Shown: positions 1 through 10,141, numbered from the stretch's first letter. The stretch: DNA of 36,890 nucleotides from Verrucomicrobiota bacterium (GCA_003219195.1 QHPX01000141.1:1-36890), one strand, 5' to 3'. Notes: generated by a model from the sequence alone, not told the origin. Made by a program: numbers and translations.

Positions 1-1092
<1,092 letters not shown>

Positions 1093-1095
1093 TTA

Positions 1096-1131
1096 ATAAA
1101 ACAAAAGCCATGCGCAGGATCACGCATGGCT
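1096..1131 (-). terminator. Intrinsic terminator of the thiC riboswitch
   Basis: On the minus strand a perfect 9-bp stem (AGCCATGCG, 1123-1131, paired with CGCATGGCT, 1106-1114) with an 8-nt loop is followed by TTTTGTTTTATT. It lies just after the TPP aptamer and before the thiC start, so ligand-dependent transcription attenuation is the likely mechanism. The competing anti-terminator pairing was not worked out. Confidence 0.85.
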
Positions 1132-1137
1132 GAAGTC

Positions 1138-1222
1138 GACCTCGCTCCCTTCGTCGGCATTACCCGCATCAGGTTCAAGGGGTTCGTCTACGACGTCTCA
1201 GCCATCCGGCTCCCCCGCACTT
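1138..1222 (-). promoter_or_regulatory. TPP riboswitch (THI element)
   Basis: Read on the minus strand, the stretch holds the hallmarks of the THI box: GGGGGAGCC, then GGCTGAGA, then ACCCCTTGAACCTGAT followed by CGGGTAATGCCG and GAAGGGAG. These are the pyrimidine-binding and diphosphate-binding arms of the thiamine pyrophosphate aptamer. It lies directly upstream of thiC in the same orientation, the standard arrangement. Boundaries are approximate. Confidence 0.95.
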
Positions 1223-1266
1223 TGTTTTCAGAATAAGACTCAGTCGCAAAAGCGCAAGAGGTCTCG

Positions 1267-1335
1267 CACCAAGGACACAACGGTCACAAAGAACACAATT
1301 GGATGCAACATCACGTTGCCGTCGTGTCCTTGGTG
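1267..1335. repeat. Inverted repeat CACCAAGGACAC / GTGTCCTTGGTG
   Basis: A perfect 12-bp inverted repeat (1267-1278 and 1324-1335) flanks 45 bp in the gap between the thiC leader and the next gene. There is no T-tract and the loop is long, so it reads as a dispersed repeat rather than a terminator. The rest of the gap (1223-1405) shows no gene. Confidence 0.6.
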
Positions 1336-1405
1336 GCCTTTGTTCGAGAAGATCGACGGTCACAGACCGCCGCTACAGAAGATGCCGATCAAATGACCGC
1401 GTCGA

Positions 1406-1846
1406 TTACTGCTTGGCGGCTGCCTCCTGTTTCACGTTCGTGTGGAAAATGGCCTGCCATTCGCCCTTCTTCATTCTCCAGACGGAGCCGGCGTTATAGG
1501 TGCCAGAGGCGTCCTTGCCATCATACGTCCCCTCGATGGTGACCTTGTAACTCGACATCATCGTGCCTGCTCCAGCAGAGACGATGTTGTAATCGCTAAT
1601 GGCAAACGATTTCATGTCCCACTTTTGCATGTCATCCATCTCCTTTTTCATGTTGGAAATGCCTTCGGCATAAACGCCGAGGAAGTCGGCGGCGACGACC
1701 TTCTTAAAGTCATCTGCCTTCTTGTCCTTGAAAGCCTGCCAGGCCGCTTTTTCCTTCGCTTCCATCGCGGCTTTGTCCGGCGCAGCGATCGAAACAGCGA
1801 TCGTGGCGAACAAGGCGGTCATTGCATAGGTAATGTATTTTTTCAT
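1406..1846 (-). CDS. Secreted SnoaL/DUF4440-like protein
   Basis: A 146-residue protein with an N-terminal signal peptide (MKKYITYAMTALFATIAVSIAAP). The mature part begins with a helical KEKAAWQAFKDKKADDFKKVVAADFLGVYAEG segment, typical of the NTF2-like/DUF4440 fold in which a small cone-shaped domain follows a 'workload' helix. It continues with beta-strands (YKVTIEGTYDG, AGSVWRMKKGEWQAIFHT), which fit the end of that fold. The exact substrate or role is not known, and many such proteins are of unknown function. The start is supported by AAAGGA upstream of ATG on the minus strand. It stands alone between the thiC leader and a divergently oriented peptidase gene. Confidence 0.8.
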   Translation of the reverse strand: MKKYITYAMTALFATIAVSIAAPDKAAMEAKEKAAWQAFKDKKADDFKKVVAADFLGVYAEGISNMKKEMDDMQKWDMKSFAISDYNIVSAGAGTMMSSYKVTIEGTYDGKDASGTYNAGSVWRMKKGEWQAIFHTNVKQEAAAKQ

Positions 1847-2033
1847 AAGTCCTTTCGGTTTGTGGTTGAGCCCCAGCCTAGGGATATCGCCAAGAGAGTC
1901 AATCCAGGACCGCTGCTGTAACCCACAGAAATTGAGGTCATTGGGCTCCGCCCTTCGCGGAGGAAGATTCGACAGTCATCCGCTTTCGCCAAGAGCTACA
2001 GCGCGATAAAAGACCGCCGTCACGGGAAGATCT

Positions 2034-2043
2034 TGTCGATCTT
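2034..2043 (+). repeat. TGTCGATCTT motif copy upstream of the M13 peptidase gene
   Basis: One of 18 exact copies of a 10-mer in the window, here 40 bp before the likely ATG of the M13 peptidase. All copies are listed in the findings. Confidence 0.7.
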
Positions 2044-2083
2044 GCGCGTTGGACAACTGCACGCTTTCGGCGTTTCTTCGCGG

Positions 2084-4270
2084 ATGCTCAAGCCCGCTCT
2101 GTTTATTCTCGTTTGCCTTTTCCGTGCGTCGATTGTGCACGCGCAATCGGAACCGCAAAAATCTCCGCCGTTCGGGACCGCTTCCGCGGCGCCCGGTGTG
2201 CACGAACCGGGTAAACCTCCGACCGAGCAAGCGCCGCCACCGCCGATACCTGAAACATCCGCGCAAGGAACTGGTGAGACGAAGCCGCAGATCGAGAAAA
2301 ATCCGCCGGCGATTGATCCGAAGGACATGGATACGTCGGTCAAGCCGCAGGACGATTTTTTTATGTACGCAGACGGCGGCTGGATCAAACGCACGGAAAT
2401 TCCACCGGAATATTCGCGCTGGGGCAGCTTCAACGAATTGATCGAGAAGAACAACGACGCACTGCACGAGATTGCGGAGAAAGCGGCGAAGTCGCATGCC
2501 GATCCAAAAACCGCGCCGGAAACGCAGAAGGTCGGCGATTATTACGGCAGCGGCATGGATGAGAAAACGATCGAAGCCATGCGCTCCATGCCGTTGGCCG
2601 ACGAGATCAAGCGCATCGACGCGATGAAAGATCGCAACGATGTGCTCAAAGAAATCGCGCATTTGCACACGCTCGGCGTGGGCGCATTCTTCGGGTTCGG
2701 CTCCGGGCAGGACGACAAGAACAGCACGATGGTGATTTCCAACTGCGTCCAGGGCGGACTCGGCATGCCGGACCGCGATTATTATACGAAGACGGACGAT
2801 GCTTCGAAGAAGTTGCGCGACCAATATGTCGATCATGTCGCGAAAATGTTGACGCTGCTCGGCGAGCCGGCCAACACCGCAAGCGATCATGCGAAAAAGA
2901 TCCTCGCGTTGGAAACGTCGCTGGCGCAAGCCTCGCGCACGCAAGTCGAATTGCGCGATCCGCAGAAAAACTACAACAAAATGCCACAGACCGATCTGCA
3001 GGCGCTCACGCCGGATTGGAACTGGGCCGATTACTTCAAAGAAATCAATCTGATCGAACCGGGCGACATCAATGTTCATCAGCCGGACTTCTTTAAAGCC
3101 GCCAATGCAACTTTCGCGAACACCCCGATCGACGATTGGAAAACTTATTTGCGCTGGCATCTCATCAACGCCGCCGCCTCCGAGCTCTCGAAGGATTTTG
3201 TGAATGAAAATTTCAATTTCAACGACGCGACTCTGCGCGGCACGAAACAAATCAAGCCGCGCTGGAAACGCGTTGTCATTTCGACCGACGAGGCCATCGG
3301 TGAAGCGCTCGGCAAACTCTACGTAGCCGACCACTTCCCGCCGGAAGCAAAGGCGCGCGCCCTTGAGCTGATCAATAATCTGAAGGAAGCGCTGAGCGAT
3401 CGAATCAAGACGCTGGAATGGATGGATGAGCCGACCAAGCAGGAAGCGCTGAAAAAGCTGGCCGCCTTTCAAGTCAAGATCGGTTACCCGGATAAATGGC
3501 GCGATTATTCGCTGCTCAAGATCGACAAGGGACCATTCGTCCTAAATGCGATGCGCGCAGAAAACTTTGAGGTCAATCGCGACCTCAAGAAAATCGGCAA
3601 GCCGGTCGACCGGACGGAATGGGGCATGACGCCGCCGACGGTGAATGCGTATTACAACCCCACGATGAACGAAATCGTTTTCCCAGCTGGAATTTTGCAG
3701 CCACCGTTCTTTAATGCGAAAGCGGATGACGCGGTCAATTACGGCGGGATCGGCGCCGTCATCGGGCATGAAATGACTCACGGCTTCGACGATCAGGGCC
3801 GGCAATACGATGGGACCGGAAATTTGCGCGACTGGTGGTCGCCCGAATCAGCCGCGAAATTCAAAGAGCGTTCCCAAGCGATCGTGATGCAGTACGCGGA
3901 GTACGAGCCGCTGCCCGGTATGCACATTAACGGCGAGCTCACCCAAGGAGAAAACATTGCCGACATCGGCGGAGTCAAACTCGCCTATGCCGCGTTGCAA
4001 AAAGCGCTCGATAAAAATCCGGCGGCGCGGAAGAAAAAAATTGACGGCTTCACTCCGGAGCAACGTTTCTTTTTGTCATTCGCCACAATCTGGAAATCGA
4101 AGCAGCGCGATGAAGACCTAAAGCTGCGCTTGAACACCGATCCGCATTCACCCGCGCGCTACCGGGTGGACGGACCGCTCTCGAATCTGTCCGAGTTCGC
4201 GAAGGCATTTAACATTCCGAGCAACAGCCCGATGGTCCGCGCTGCCGACAAGCGGGTGAACATTTGGTGA
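2084..4270 (+). CDS. M13 family (neprilysin/PepO-like) zinc metallopeptidase
   Basis: An exported zinc endopeptidase of the neprilysin family, 728 residues from the ATG at 2084. A start at TTG 2033 is possible in frame, but it would place the hydrophobic stretch (LKPALFILVCLF...VHAQ) internally, whereas the ATG gives a normal signal peptide. A Pro/Glu-rich linker is followed by the M13 N-terminal domain, beginning DDFFMYADGGWIKRTEIP. The catalytic domain contains NAYYNPTMNEIVFPAGILQ, the zinc motif HEMTH (about 562-566) and the third ligand in GENIADIGG (Glu about 623). The length and the order of motifs match complete family members. It probably digests peptides in the periplasm. It converges on the TPR gene downstream. 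Confidence 0.95.
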   Translation: MLKPALFILVCLFRASIVHAQSEPQKSPPFGTASAAPGVHEPGKPPTEQAPPPPIPETSAQGTGETKPQIEKNPPAIDPKDMDTSVKPQDDFFMYADGGWIKRTEIPPEYSRWGSFNELIEKNNDALHEIAEKAAKSHADPKTAPETQKVGDYYGSGMDEKTIEAMRSMPLADEIKRIDAMKDRNDVLKEIAHLHTLGVGAFFGFGSGQDDKNSTMVISNCVQGGLGMPDRDYYTKTDDASKKLRDQYVDHVAKMLTLLGEPANTASDHAKKILALETSLAQASRTQVELRDPQKNYNKMPQTDLQALTPDWNWADYFKEINLIEPGDINVHQPDFFKAANATFANTPIDDWKTYLRWHLINAAASELSKDFVNENFNFNDATLRGTKQIKPRWKRVVISTDEAIGEALGKLYVADHFPPEAKARALELINNLKEALSDRIKTLEWMDEPTKQEALKKLAAFQVKIGYPDKWRDYSLLKIDKGPFVLNAMRAENFEVNRDLKKIGKPVDRTEWGMTPPTVNAYYNPTMNEIVFPAGILQPPFFNAKADDAVNYGGIGAVIGHEMTHGFDDQGRQYDGTGNLRDWWSPESAAKFKERSQAIVMQYAEYEPLPGMHINGELTQGENIADIGGVKLAYAALQKALDKNPAARKKKIDGFTPEQRFFLSFATIWKSKQRDEDLKLRLNTDPHSPARYRVDGPLSNLSEFAKAFNIPSNSPMVRAADKRVNIW

Positions 4271-4291
4271 GTCCAAAATCCCAAATCCCAA

Positions 4292-4385
4292 TAACCAAAC
4301 TCCAGGGAAAACCCAATCACCAAATTTCAAACAGAACCGCGTGGGTCTTTTTAGATATTGAAGCTTGGAGCTTGGAGTTTGGTTA
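4292..4385. repeat. Long-loop inverted repeat between convergent genes
   Basis: TAACCAAACTCCA (4292-4304) and its exact reverse complement TGGAGTTTGGTTA (4373-4385) flank 68 bp that contain further word repeats (AAATCCCAA, CTTGGAGCTTGGAG). It fills the space between the convergent M13 peptidase and TPR genes. It could serve as a bidirectional terminator, but the loop is long and there is no clean T-tract, so a mobile or dispersed repeat is more likely. Confidence 0.6.
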
Positions 4386-4386
4386 C

Positions 4387-4725
4387 TTAATCGCGCTCCT
4401 GCGCGATTTTGCCGCCCCAGGAAAGGACCTTCGCTTTCGCCCCGGCGGCTTCGGCTTCTTTGATGTCCCCGTTGCGATTGTAGAATAACGAGAGACTGGT
4501 CCAGCCGATTTGATCGTTAGGCCGAAGCTCGGTCGCTTTTTTGCCGGCTTCGATCGCTTCCGAAAAACGGCCGAGCTTCATCAGCGCCATGCCAAGCGCG
4601 TGCCAGCCATCGAAAAACGCAGGATCAAGCTCGACGCAGCGCTGATATTTCTCGACCGCGCTCTCCAGTTCGCCAATGGCGAGATCGCCGTTGGCATCGT
4701 CGAAAATTTCGTCGCGCGTCTCCAT
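4387..4725 (-). CDS. Small TPR (tetratricopeptide) protein
   Basis: A 112-residue protein made almost entirely of TPR helices. There are about three units: AIGELESAVEKYQRCVELDPAF, DGWHALGMALMKLGRFSEAIEAGKKATELRPND, and a third with IGWTSLSLFYNRNGDIKEAEAAGAKAK. Each carries the TPR signature of Gly/Ala at position 8 and Pro near the end. TPRs mediate protein-protein contact; the partner is not evident. No signal peptide is seen, so it is probably cytoplasmic. It follows the PpiD/SurA-like gene in the same direction after 30 bp, so the two may be co-transcribed. Confidence 0.85.
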   Translation of the reverse strand: METRDEIFDDANGDLAIGELESAVEKYQRCVELDPAFFDGWHALGMALMKLGRFSEAIEAGKKATELRPNDQIGWTSLSLFYNRNGDIKEAEAAGAKAKVLSWGGKIAQERD

Positions 4726-4755
4726 TTTTGGAAATCGACGATCTCGATCTAATCG

Positions 4756-6291
4756 TTAGCCTCGCGAAAATTGCAGACCGGCGTCGACCTGCCGGTCGCG
4801 CAACCATTCGTGAAAAACAATTGTTCGTTTGTTGCCGAGGTAGCGTTGGTCAAAGGCGGCTTTGCTTTCTGGATCCTTCGCAGGGTCCGGCGGCTCGCGT
4901 TTCTCCAACACCGCAACCACCCCGCCATCTTCCCACGGAAAAAAATCGCTCACGCCGCCGGGATTAATTTCTGCGACCGCGTTTTTGATCGCGATAAGAT
5001 CGGGGGACTCATTTTTCGGTTCCTGTTTGTCATTTGATTTTGCCGTCGGATCTTCCAGGAGCGAGAAAGGAGGGAGCTTCTCGGCCTTTAATCCGGTCTT
5101 TTGAATCGCCGCCTCGAGCCCCGCGCCTGCGGGGGATTCCGTGGCTTCACGCAACTGATGAACGATCTCGGCGCCTTTGGTCGCGATCAACTCGCGCATC
5201 CGGCCGTTCTTGATTGCTTCCACGATCCTCGGTTTCGCCTCGTCGATTGTCAGCGGACGCGCTTCGACGATCCCGGCGAGATGCAGAATATAAAACCCAT
5301 CCGCCACTTGAATCGGGTCGCTCACCGGTTCCTGCGACGTCAATTGAAAAGCGGCGCTTCCCAGCCGTGGATCGCCATTCAACTGTGGATCGGGCACCGC
5401 CGCGGTGAATTCGCCGGTCCCGTGCAGCGGCAACTGAGACTTCTCAGCGACTTGTTTGAAATCTGCACCCTTTTCCAACATCGCCTGCGTAACATCGTTC
5501 GCGCGATCGGCCAATTTTTGCAGAGCATCAATGCGCTCTTTCCCAGCCAGTTTTTTTTGTTCGTCAGTTAATGAGAGATTGACGAAGTCGACCTTGCGCT
5601 TCTCCTCGCTTTTGAATTCGGCCTTGTGCGATTCATAATACTTACGCACGTCATCGTCCGTCACCTGAACGTCCTTCGCGAAATCCGCTGAGCGCAATCG
5701 AATAACGCTGACGAAAAGTTTGCCGTAGGCTTTTTCGTAATTTGCCTTGCTCTCGTTTTCGGGCAGAGACACGCCGGTCGCTAAAAGCTGTTTAATTCGG
5801 TTCAGGCAAAGCTCATCGGTCGCCACTTCCTCGATCTGCGCTTCGCTGAGACCATTTGGCGAAAGCGCGTTTTGAACGAAGTCGTTGTATTTGTTGAGGT
5901 CGAACCCCGAACCGCTGCGAAACGCTTTCAAATTGCGGACAACATCGACAATCTCGGACTGCGTCGGACGAATCCCAAGCCGCGCCGCTTCGTGTCGCAG
6001 AATTAGCAAATTCAAAATGAACTGCGCATAAACTTGGCCCTGATCATTTTTATTTGCACTCGCGACCAAATCCTGGCCAAGACCGGGCATTTCCAACGCG
6101 CGAGCCAGATCCAGCAACCGTGCATCTCGCTTCGCCTCCACCAGCGAGATGTCCCGATTGTAGATGCGCGCGAATCGATCCGGACGTATCGCGCTATAAT
6201 CCGTTTTCACGAAATAGATGCAAAACGGCAGGGCCAGGATCGCGATCACGATCATGAGCCAGTGACGATGCTTGCGTAGAATTGTGATCAT
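4756..6291 (-). CDS. PpiD/SurA-like peptidyl-prolyl isomerase (membrane-anchored foldase)
   Basis: A 511-residue protein with one N-terminal membrane anchor (HWLMIVIAILALPFCIYFV), then a SurA_N-like helical chaperone region (about 40-190). A parvulin-type rotamase region follows (about 200-370), with SADFAKDVQVTDDDVRKYYESHKAEF leading in and the closing VADGFYILHLAGIVEARPLTIDEAKPRIVEAI block. A second, weaker C-terminal segment carries FFPWEDGGVVAVLEKREP, typical of PpiD. Such proteins help proteins leaving the Sec translocon to fold in the periplasm. The canonical active-site residues of parvulin are not clearly conserved, so it may act mainly as a chaperone. It lies 30 bp before the TPR gene in the same direction. 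Confidence 0.85.
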   Translation of the reverse strand: MITILRKHRHWLMIVIAILALPFCIYFVKTDYSAIRPDRFARIYNRDISLVEAKRDARLLDLARALEMPGLGQDLVASANKNDQGQVYAQFILNLLILRHEAARLGIRPTQSEIVDVVRNLKAFRSGSGFDLNKYNDFVQNALSPNGLSEAQIEEVATDELCLNRIKQLLATGVSLPENESKANYEKAYGKLFVSVIRLRSADFAKDVQVTDDDVRKYYESHKAEFKSEEKRKVDFVNLSLTDEQKKLAGKERIDALQKLADRANDVTQAMLEKGADFKQVAEKSQLPLHGTGEFTAAVPDPQLNGDPRLGSAAFQLTSQEPVSDPIQVADGFYILHLAGIVEARPLTIDEAKPRIVEAIKNGRMRELIATKGAEIVHQLREATESPAGAGLEAAIQKTGLKAEKLPPFSLLEDPTAKSNDKQEPKNESPDLIAIKNAVAEINPGGVSDFFPWEDGGVVAVLEKREPPDPAKDPESKAAFDQRYLGNKRTIVFHEWLRDRQVDAGLQFSRG

Positions 6292-6339
6292 TGTTTGTAA
6301 CTAAATTCCGAATGAGTCATTAAACTTACGGTTTGTTTA

Positions 6340-7809
6340 TCACGCGGCAACTTCGCTCGCGCTCGTTTGGATGAGTTCCCACATGTTGCGCAGATGCTGC
6401 TCGGTCGTCAGAACATTTCCCAAGCCGATCCGCATGACCGTGCGGCCGCGCAATTTCGTTTGCGTCAGATAAGCGCGTCCCGACGCATTGATTCGCTCAA
6501 CGATCTCGCTGTTTAACATGTCGATCTTGCGATCAGACGCGGTGACGAATCGAAAACAAACAACTGGCATTACCACTGGTGCGCTCAGTTCAAAGCGCTT
6601 GTCGATCTTAATCCAGTCCGCCAGCAGATTTGCCAGACGGAGATGATCACGAATGCGAGCGGCAATTCCTTCGCGGCCGAACGTGCGCCAAACCATCCAC
6701 GCTTTCAGCGCGCGAAACCTTCGTCCCAGCTGCACTCCGTAATCCATGTAGTTGATCTCGGCGCCAACAGGATCGCGGAGGTGTAGATACTCTGGATCGA
6801 GCGTAAACAAGCGTCGCAAGCGACCGATGTCGCGGACATAAAGCGCGCTGAAATCCAATGGAATGAAAAGCATCTTGTGTGGATTGATAACAATGGAATC
6901 GGCCTCGTTCCAACCGGCCGTGATCCATTTGCACTCGTGCAATAACGCCAGTCCCGCGCCGTAAGCCCCGTCGATGTGCAACCACATTTTCTCCTCCCGA
7001 CAAACCTGTGCGATCTCCGGAACCGGATCCACGCTCGCAGTCGATGTCGTGCCCACGGTCCCCACCACCGCCATTGGCCGAAAGTTCTCTTGTCGATCTT
7101 GCGCGATCATTTTACGCAACGCGGCGACATCCATTCGAAATTGGGAATCGCTCGGAACACGCCGCACGTTTTCTTCCCCAATGCCTATTGCGATTGCGCC
7201 TTTTTCGACCGAACTGTGGGCCTGATCGGAAGCATAAATACGGAAGACGGGCAGATCGCGTCCGCTCAATCCGAGCTTCCGCGTGGTCGGCACCGCTCCT
7301 TCACGCGCCGTGGCCAACGCGTGCATTGTCGAGATCGAAGCCGTGTCGTAAACGACGCCCGCGAAATCGTTAGGCAAACAGAGCCACTGTCGTAGCCAAT
7401 CGAGCACAAGGGTTTCGAGCTCGGTTGCGGCCGGCGCGGTCCGCCAGGTCATCGCGTTCACGTTTAGCGCGCCCGTGATCATCTCGGCAAGAATGCCCGG
7501 ACTGGTTGTCGTGCAACCGAAGTAGCTCATGAATTGCGGATGGGCCCAATGCGTCACGCCGGGAACAATTACGCGATTGATGTCGGCGAAAATTTTGTCG
7601 AGTGATGCGCCCGTTTCCGGCGGAGTTGCATCCAATTGTGCAAGGATATCTCCTGGTTTGGCGTTCGGCGAAATTCGCCGCTCAGCTATTTTCTCCCGAT
7701 AATCGGCGATCCAATCTGCGATTTGGTGAAGTTGTTTGCGAAAAATCGCCGGCGGCGTGTCGCCGAGCTCGCCCAATTCGCCAGGTAAATGTTCTTCTCG
7801 ATCTTTCAT
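6340..7809 (-). CDS. PLP-dependent group II amino acid decarboxylase
   Basis: A 489-residue enzyme of the aromatic-L-amino-acid/glutamate decarboxylase superfamily (fold type I). Visible landmarks are THWAHPQFMSYF in the N-terminal substrate region, ASDQAHSSVEKG with the cofactor-stacking His (about 198), HIDGAYGAG with the Asp that binds the pyridine nitrogen (about 280), and INPHKML with the Schiff-base Lys (about 312). The NPHK motif followed by Met rather than Trp departs slightly from the common NPHKW. The substrate (tyrosine, tryptophan, DOPA or another) cannot be read from sequence alone. Three copies of the TGTCGATCTT motif lie inside this gene. No obvious operon partner is present; the next gene upstream on the same strand is a large distance away. 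Confidence 0.92.
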   Translation of the reverse strand: MKDREEHLPGELGELGDTPPAIFRKQLHQIADWIADYREKIAERRISPNAKPGDILAQLDATPPETGASLDKIFADINRVIVPGVTHWAHPQFMSYFGCTTTSPGILAEMITGALNVNAMTWRTAPAATELETLVLDWLRQWLCLPNDFAGVVYDTASISTMHALATAREGAVPTTRKLGLSGRDLPVFRIYASDQAHSSVEKGAIAIGIGEENVRRVPSDSQFRMDVAALRKMIAQDRQENFRPMAVVGTVGTTSTASVDPVPEIAQVCREEKMWLHIDGAYGAGLALLHECKWITAGWNEADSIVINPHKMLFIPLDFSALYVRDIGRLRRLFTLDPEYLHLRDPVGAEINYMDYGVQLGRRFRALKAWMVWRTFGREGIAARIRDHLRLANLLADWIKIDKRFELSAPVVMPVVCFRFVTASDRKIDMLNSEIVERINASGRAYLTQTKLRGRTVMRIGLGNVLTTEQHLRNMWELIQTSASEVAA

Positions 7810-7849
7810 TCGTTAGGCCGCGAAGTTTATCCCTGATGAATGAACCGCC

Positions 7850-7928
7850 AAACACGCTAAATGACGCTGAAATTAAAAGTAGATCATTTGGGTCGAACAA
7901 AAATTCTTTAGCGTTGTTTAGCGTGTTT
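7850..7928. repeat. Imperfect 19-bp inverted repeat
   Basis: AAACACGCTAAATGACGCT (7850-7868) pairs with AGCGTTGTTTAGCGTGTTT (7910-7928) with two mismatches. It lies in the 163-bp gap between tamA and the decarboxylase gene, both on the minus strand. It could terminate the tamBA transcript, but the 41-bp loop and lack of a T-tract suggest a dispersed repeat. The gap also carries GCGTTGAGGGTTGAACGTT, related to words found near 24510 and 31325. Confidence 0.6.
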
Positions 7929-7972
7929 ATCAGACGAATCTCACGGCTCGTCGAGCGTTGAGGGTTGAACGT

Positions 7973-10141
7973 TTAAAACGCAAAGCCAAAGCTGAAATGA
8001 AATGCGCCAATGTCTTCGCCCGGTTGCCGGTCGGGATTAACTCCATAATCGAGCCGAATCGGGCCGATCGGCAGTTTGTAACGCAAGCCGGCGCCGATCG
8101 CGTAATGCATGTCATCAACTCCGGGCTCTTCGGATGTGGGCAGGAGATTGCCCGCGTCATAAAACAACGCGCCCTGGAGTTCGCCATAGATCGGAAAAGT
8201 GTATTCGAGATTGAAGACGGTGAAAAATTCGCCGCCGATCGGGTTGCCCTTTGGATCGTGTGGGCCGAGGTCGCGCTCGCCATAACTGCGCACAGTGGTG
8301 GCGCCGCCATTGAAGAAACGTTCGTCGATCGGTATGGTCGTTGCTTCATCCGGGCCCGAGTTATTGAGCGAGTGGACAAGGCCGGTGCGCGCACCGAAGG
8401 CGAGCAACGATTGTTGAAACCACTGTTGCAACGGCGGGATCGTTTGATCTTCCACCACTCCAGGTGTGAGCGCTTTCGGACCGAATGGCAGGAAGTAAGC
8501 AAGACGAGCGGTGCCGCGGGCTAATTCGATCTCGCTTCCAAAGGCCTTTGAGGCCAGGTCGAAAGTGGTGTTAACGACAAAGCCGCGCGGCGAGACGAAC
8601 GGGCTTTCACGCAAATCGAGAGTCTGCGTAAAACCAAGCGAGTTCACGATGTAAGAGGTATCACCCAGAAATCGCTGGTTGATGGAGGCGCTGGTTACCT
8701 CGACATGGCGGGCTGCGAAAATCAGACCGGCCTCATATTGCTTCGTGATCTTGCGCGTCAGTTCAACCCTGTCACCGAGCTCAAATTTCGAATAGCCATC
8801 GTAATCGAAGGTCAATGCCGCCAGTTGGTTCTTGAAGTTGAAATCGGTATCGAAAAGGAATGGGTCTTCATAAACGATTTCGCCCTTGTAACCGCGTTGT
8901 GAAACCTCCGCGGAGATGGTGATCGGGCGTCCGTAGCCGAACAGGTCGCGGTCGCGATATTGCACGCCGAAAATCCCACCTTGGAAAGTGCCATAGCCGA
9001 TGGAAATACCGAACTCCTTGCTCTTGGCTTCTTCCGCGGAGATGTCGAGCCGCAACAAGTCACCCTCCACCGGCACGGGTTTGATTTGCAAAAGATTGAA
9101 GAGACCGGTGCGCATGAGCAGGCGGAATCTTTCGTCAAGCACATCCGGGCTGTAAGTCTGACCGGTCAGTTTGCTGAACCGCTTCGTGACAAAACTCGGC
9201 CGCAACCGCTCAAGACCACTCACCGTCACGCCATCAAAGCGGTAAATCGGTCCGGACGAGATCACGATCTCCACCGGCACGCGACCATCGATGGCCTCCT
9301 CCGGCGCGCCGGTCGCTTCGACCTTCACATCGTAATAACCGCGCGTTTTGAAATAGGTCTGGAGGCGTCGCGGAATATCGGCGACACGCGCATCGGTGTA
9401 AGGTTGCTGCAGGAGATCGAGCATCTGTCCGCGCAACGTTTCCGCTGCGTAAATTGTCTGCCCGGTAAATGAGACGTCGCCAAAAAAATATTGCTGGCCC
9501 TCGTGGACCGCGATGATTGCGTCCACCTGGTTCGTCTCGTCGTGGTAGGTATAGCGCGGAGGATCGACTACGGCGTCGAGAAAACCTTCCGCGATGTAAA
9601 GCCGATGCACCAGGTCGGCGCCTTCCTCGAGATCGGCCGCGACAAATGGCAGGTTTTTTTGCAATTTCGAATAGCGCTCACGCGTCGGCCCGACCGCAAA
9701 ATCGAACAGCTTTTGCGTTGGCTCGGCGGCGTTGCCCTCGAAGACGACCGTGCCGAGAGTCATCAACGGACCTTCGTTGATCTCGAGCCGCAGGCGATCG
9801 CCAGATTCGATCGCGTAACGCACATTCACTTTTACGTAGCCGTGTTTCCGGTAAAAGACTTCGAGGAAAAAAGCGAGATCATCTCCGCGCGCTGCTGTTA
9901 AACCGTAATCGTCGATCGTTGTGATCTGCTCTTTCAATTGCGATCGCAATTCCTTTTCGCTGAAAGCCTGTTCGCCGCGGAACTCAATCGTGCTGGTGTG
10001 TTGCGCGCGTTTCTCCTGCTGTTTTGCGACCGCCTGTTGCTCCTTTTGTTTTTCTTCCGGTCGCGTGACCGCGGTTTGGGCGGCGAGCTCAGACGCGAAG
10101 GCGAGGCTGCACAGGAAAGGAGGAAGGAAAACAAAACGCAT
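7973..10141 (-). CDS. tamA: BamA/TamA-family outer membrane protein
   Basis: A 722-residue outer membrane protein with an N-terminal signal peptide (MRFVFLPPFLCSLAFASELAAQ). Next come several POTRA domains, seen as repeated beta-alpha-alpha-beta units, e.g. STIEFRGEQAFSEKELRSQL, MTLGTVVFEGNAAE, YFFGDVSFTGQTIYAAETLRG and YRFDGVTVSGLERLRP. The C-terminal half is a 16-strand barrel of the surface-antigen type, with the conserved loop RFFNGGATTVRSYGERDLGP. The end GPIRLDYGVNPDR...FHFSFGFAF finishes with aromatic Phe, as in Bam substrates. The gene overlaps the tamB stop by one base (TGATG), so the pair is translationally coupled. TamA/TamB move proteins or lipids across the periplasm. A general BamA role is possible, but the neighbour favours TamA. 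Confidence 0.9.
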   Translation of the reverse strand: MRFVFLPPFLCSLAFASELAAQTAVTRPEEKQKEQQAVAKQQEKRAQHTSTIEFRGEQAFSEKELRSQLKEQITTIDDYGLTAARGDDLAFFLEVFYRKHGYVKVNVRYAIESGDRLRLEINEGPLMTLGTVVFEGNAAEPTQKLFDFAVGPTRERYSKLQKNLPFVAADLEEGADLVHRLYIAEGFLDAVVDPPRYTYHDETNQVDAIIAVHEGQQYFFGDVSFTGQTIYAAETLRGQMLDLLQQPYTDARVADIPRRLQTYFKTRGYYDVKVEATGAPEEAIDGRVPVEIVISSGPIYRFDGVTVSGLERLRPSFVTKRFSKLTGQTYSPDVLDERFRLLMRTGLFNLLQIKPVPVEGDLLRLDISAEEAKSKEFGISIGYGTFQGGIFGVQYRDRDLFGYGRPITISAEVSQRGYKGEIVYEDPFLFDTDFNFKNQLAALTFDYDGYSKFELGDRVELTRKITKQYEAGLIFAARHVEVTSASINQRFLGDTSYIVNSLGFTQTLDLRESPFVSPRGFVVNTTFDLASKAFGSEIELARGTARLAYFLPFGPKALTPGVVEDQTIPPLQQWFQQSLLAFGARTGLVHSLNNSGPDEATTIPIDERFFNGGATTVRSYGERDLGPHDPKGNPIGGEFFTVFNLEYTFPIYGELQGALFYDAGNLLPTSEEPGVDDMHYAIGAGLRYKLPIGPIRLDYGVNPDRQPGEDIGAFHFSFGFAF

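Noticed and set aside
1976-3472. A 498-codon open frame antisense to the M13 peptidase gene
   Set aside because: It is rich in Arg, Phe and Leu, matches no family, and lies opposite a well-supported peptidase gene. GC-rich sequence readily gives such long shadow frames.
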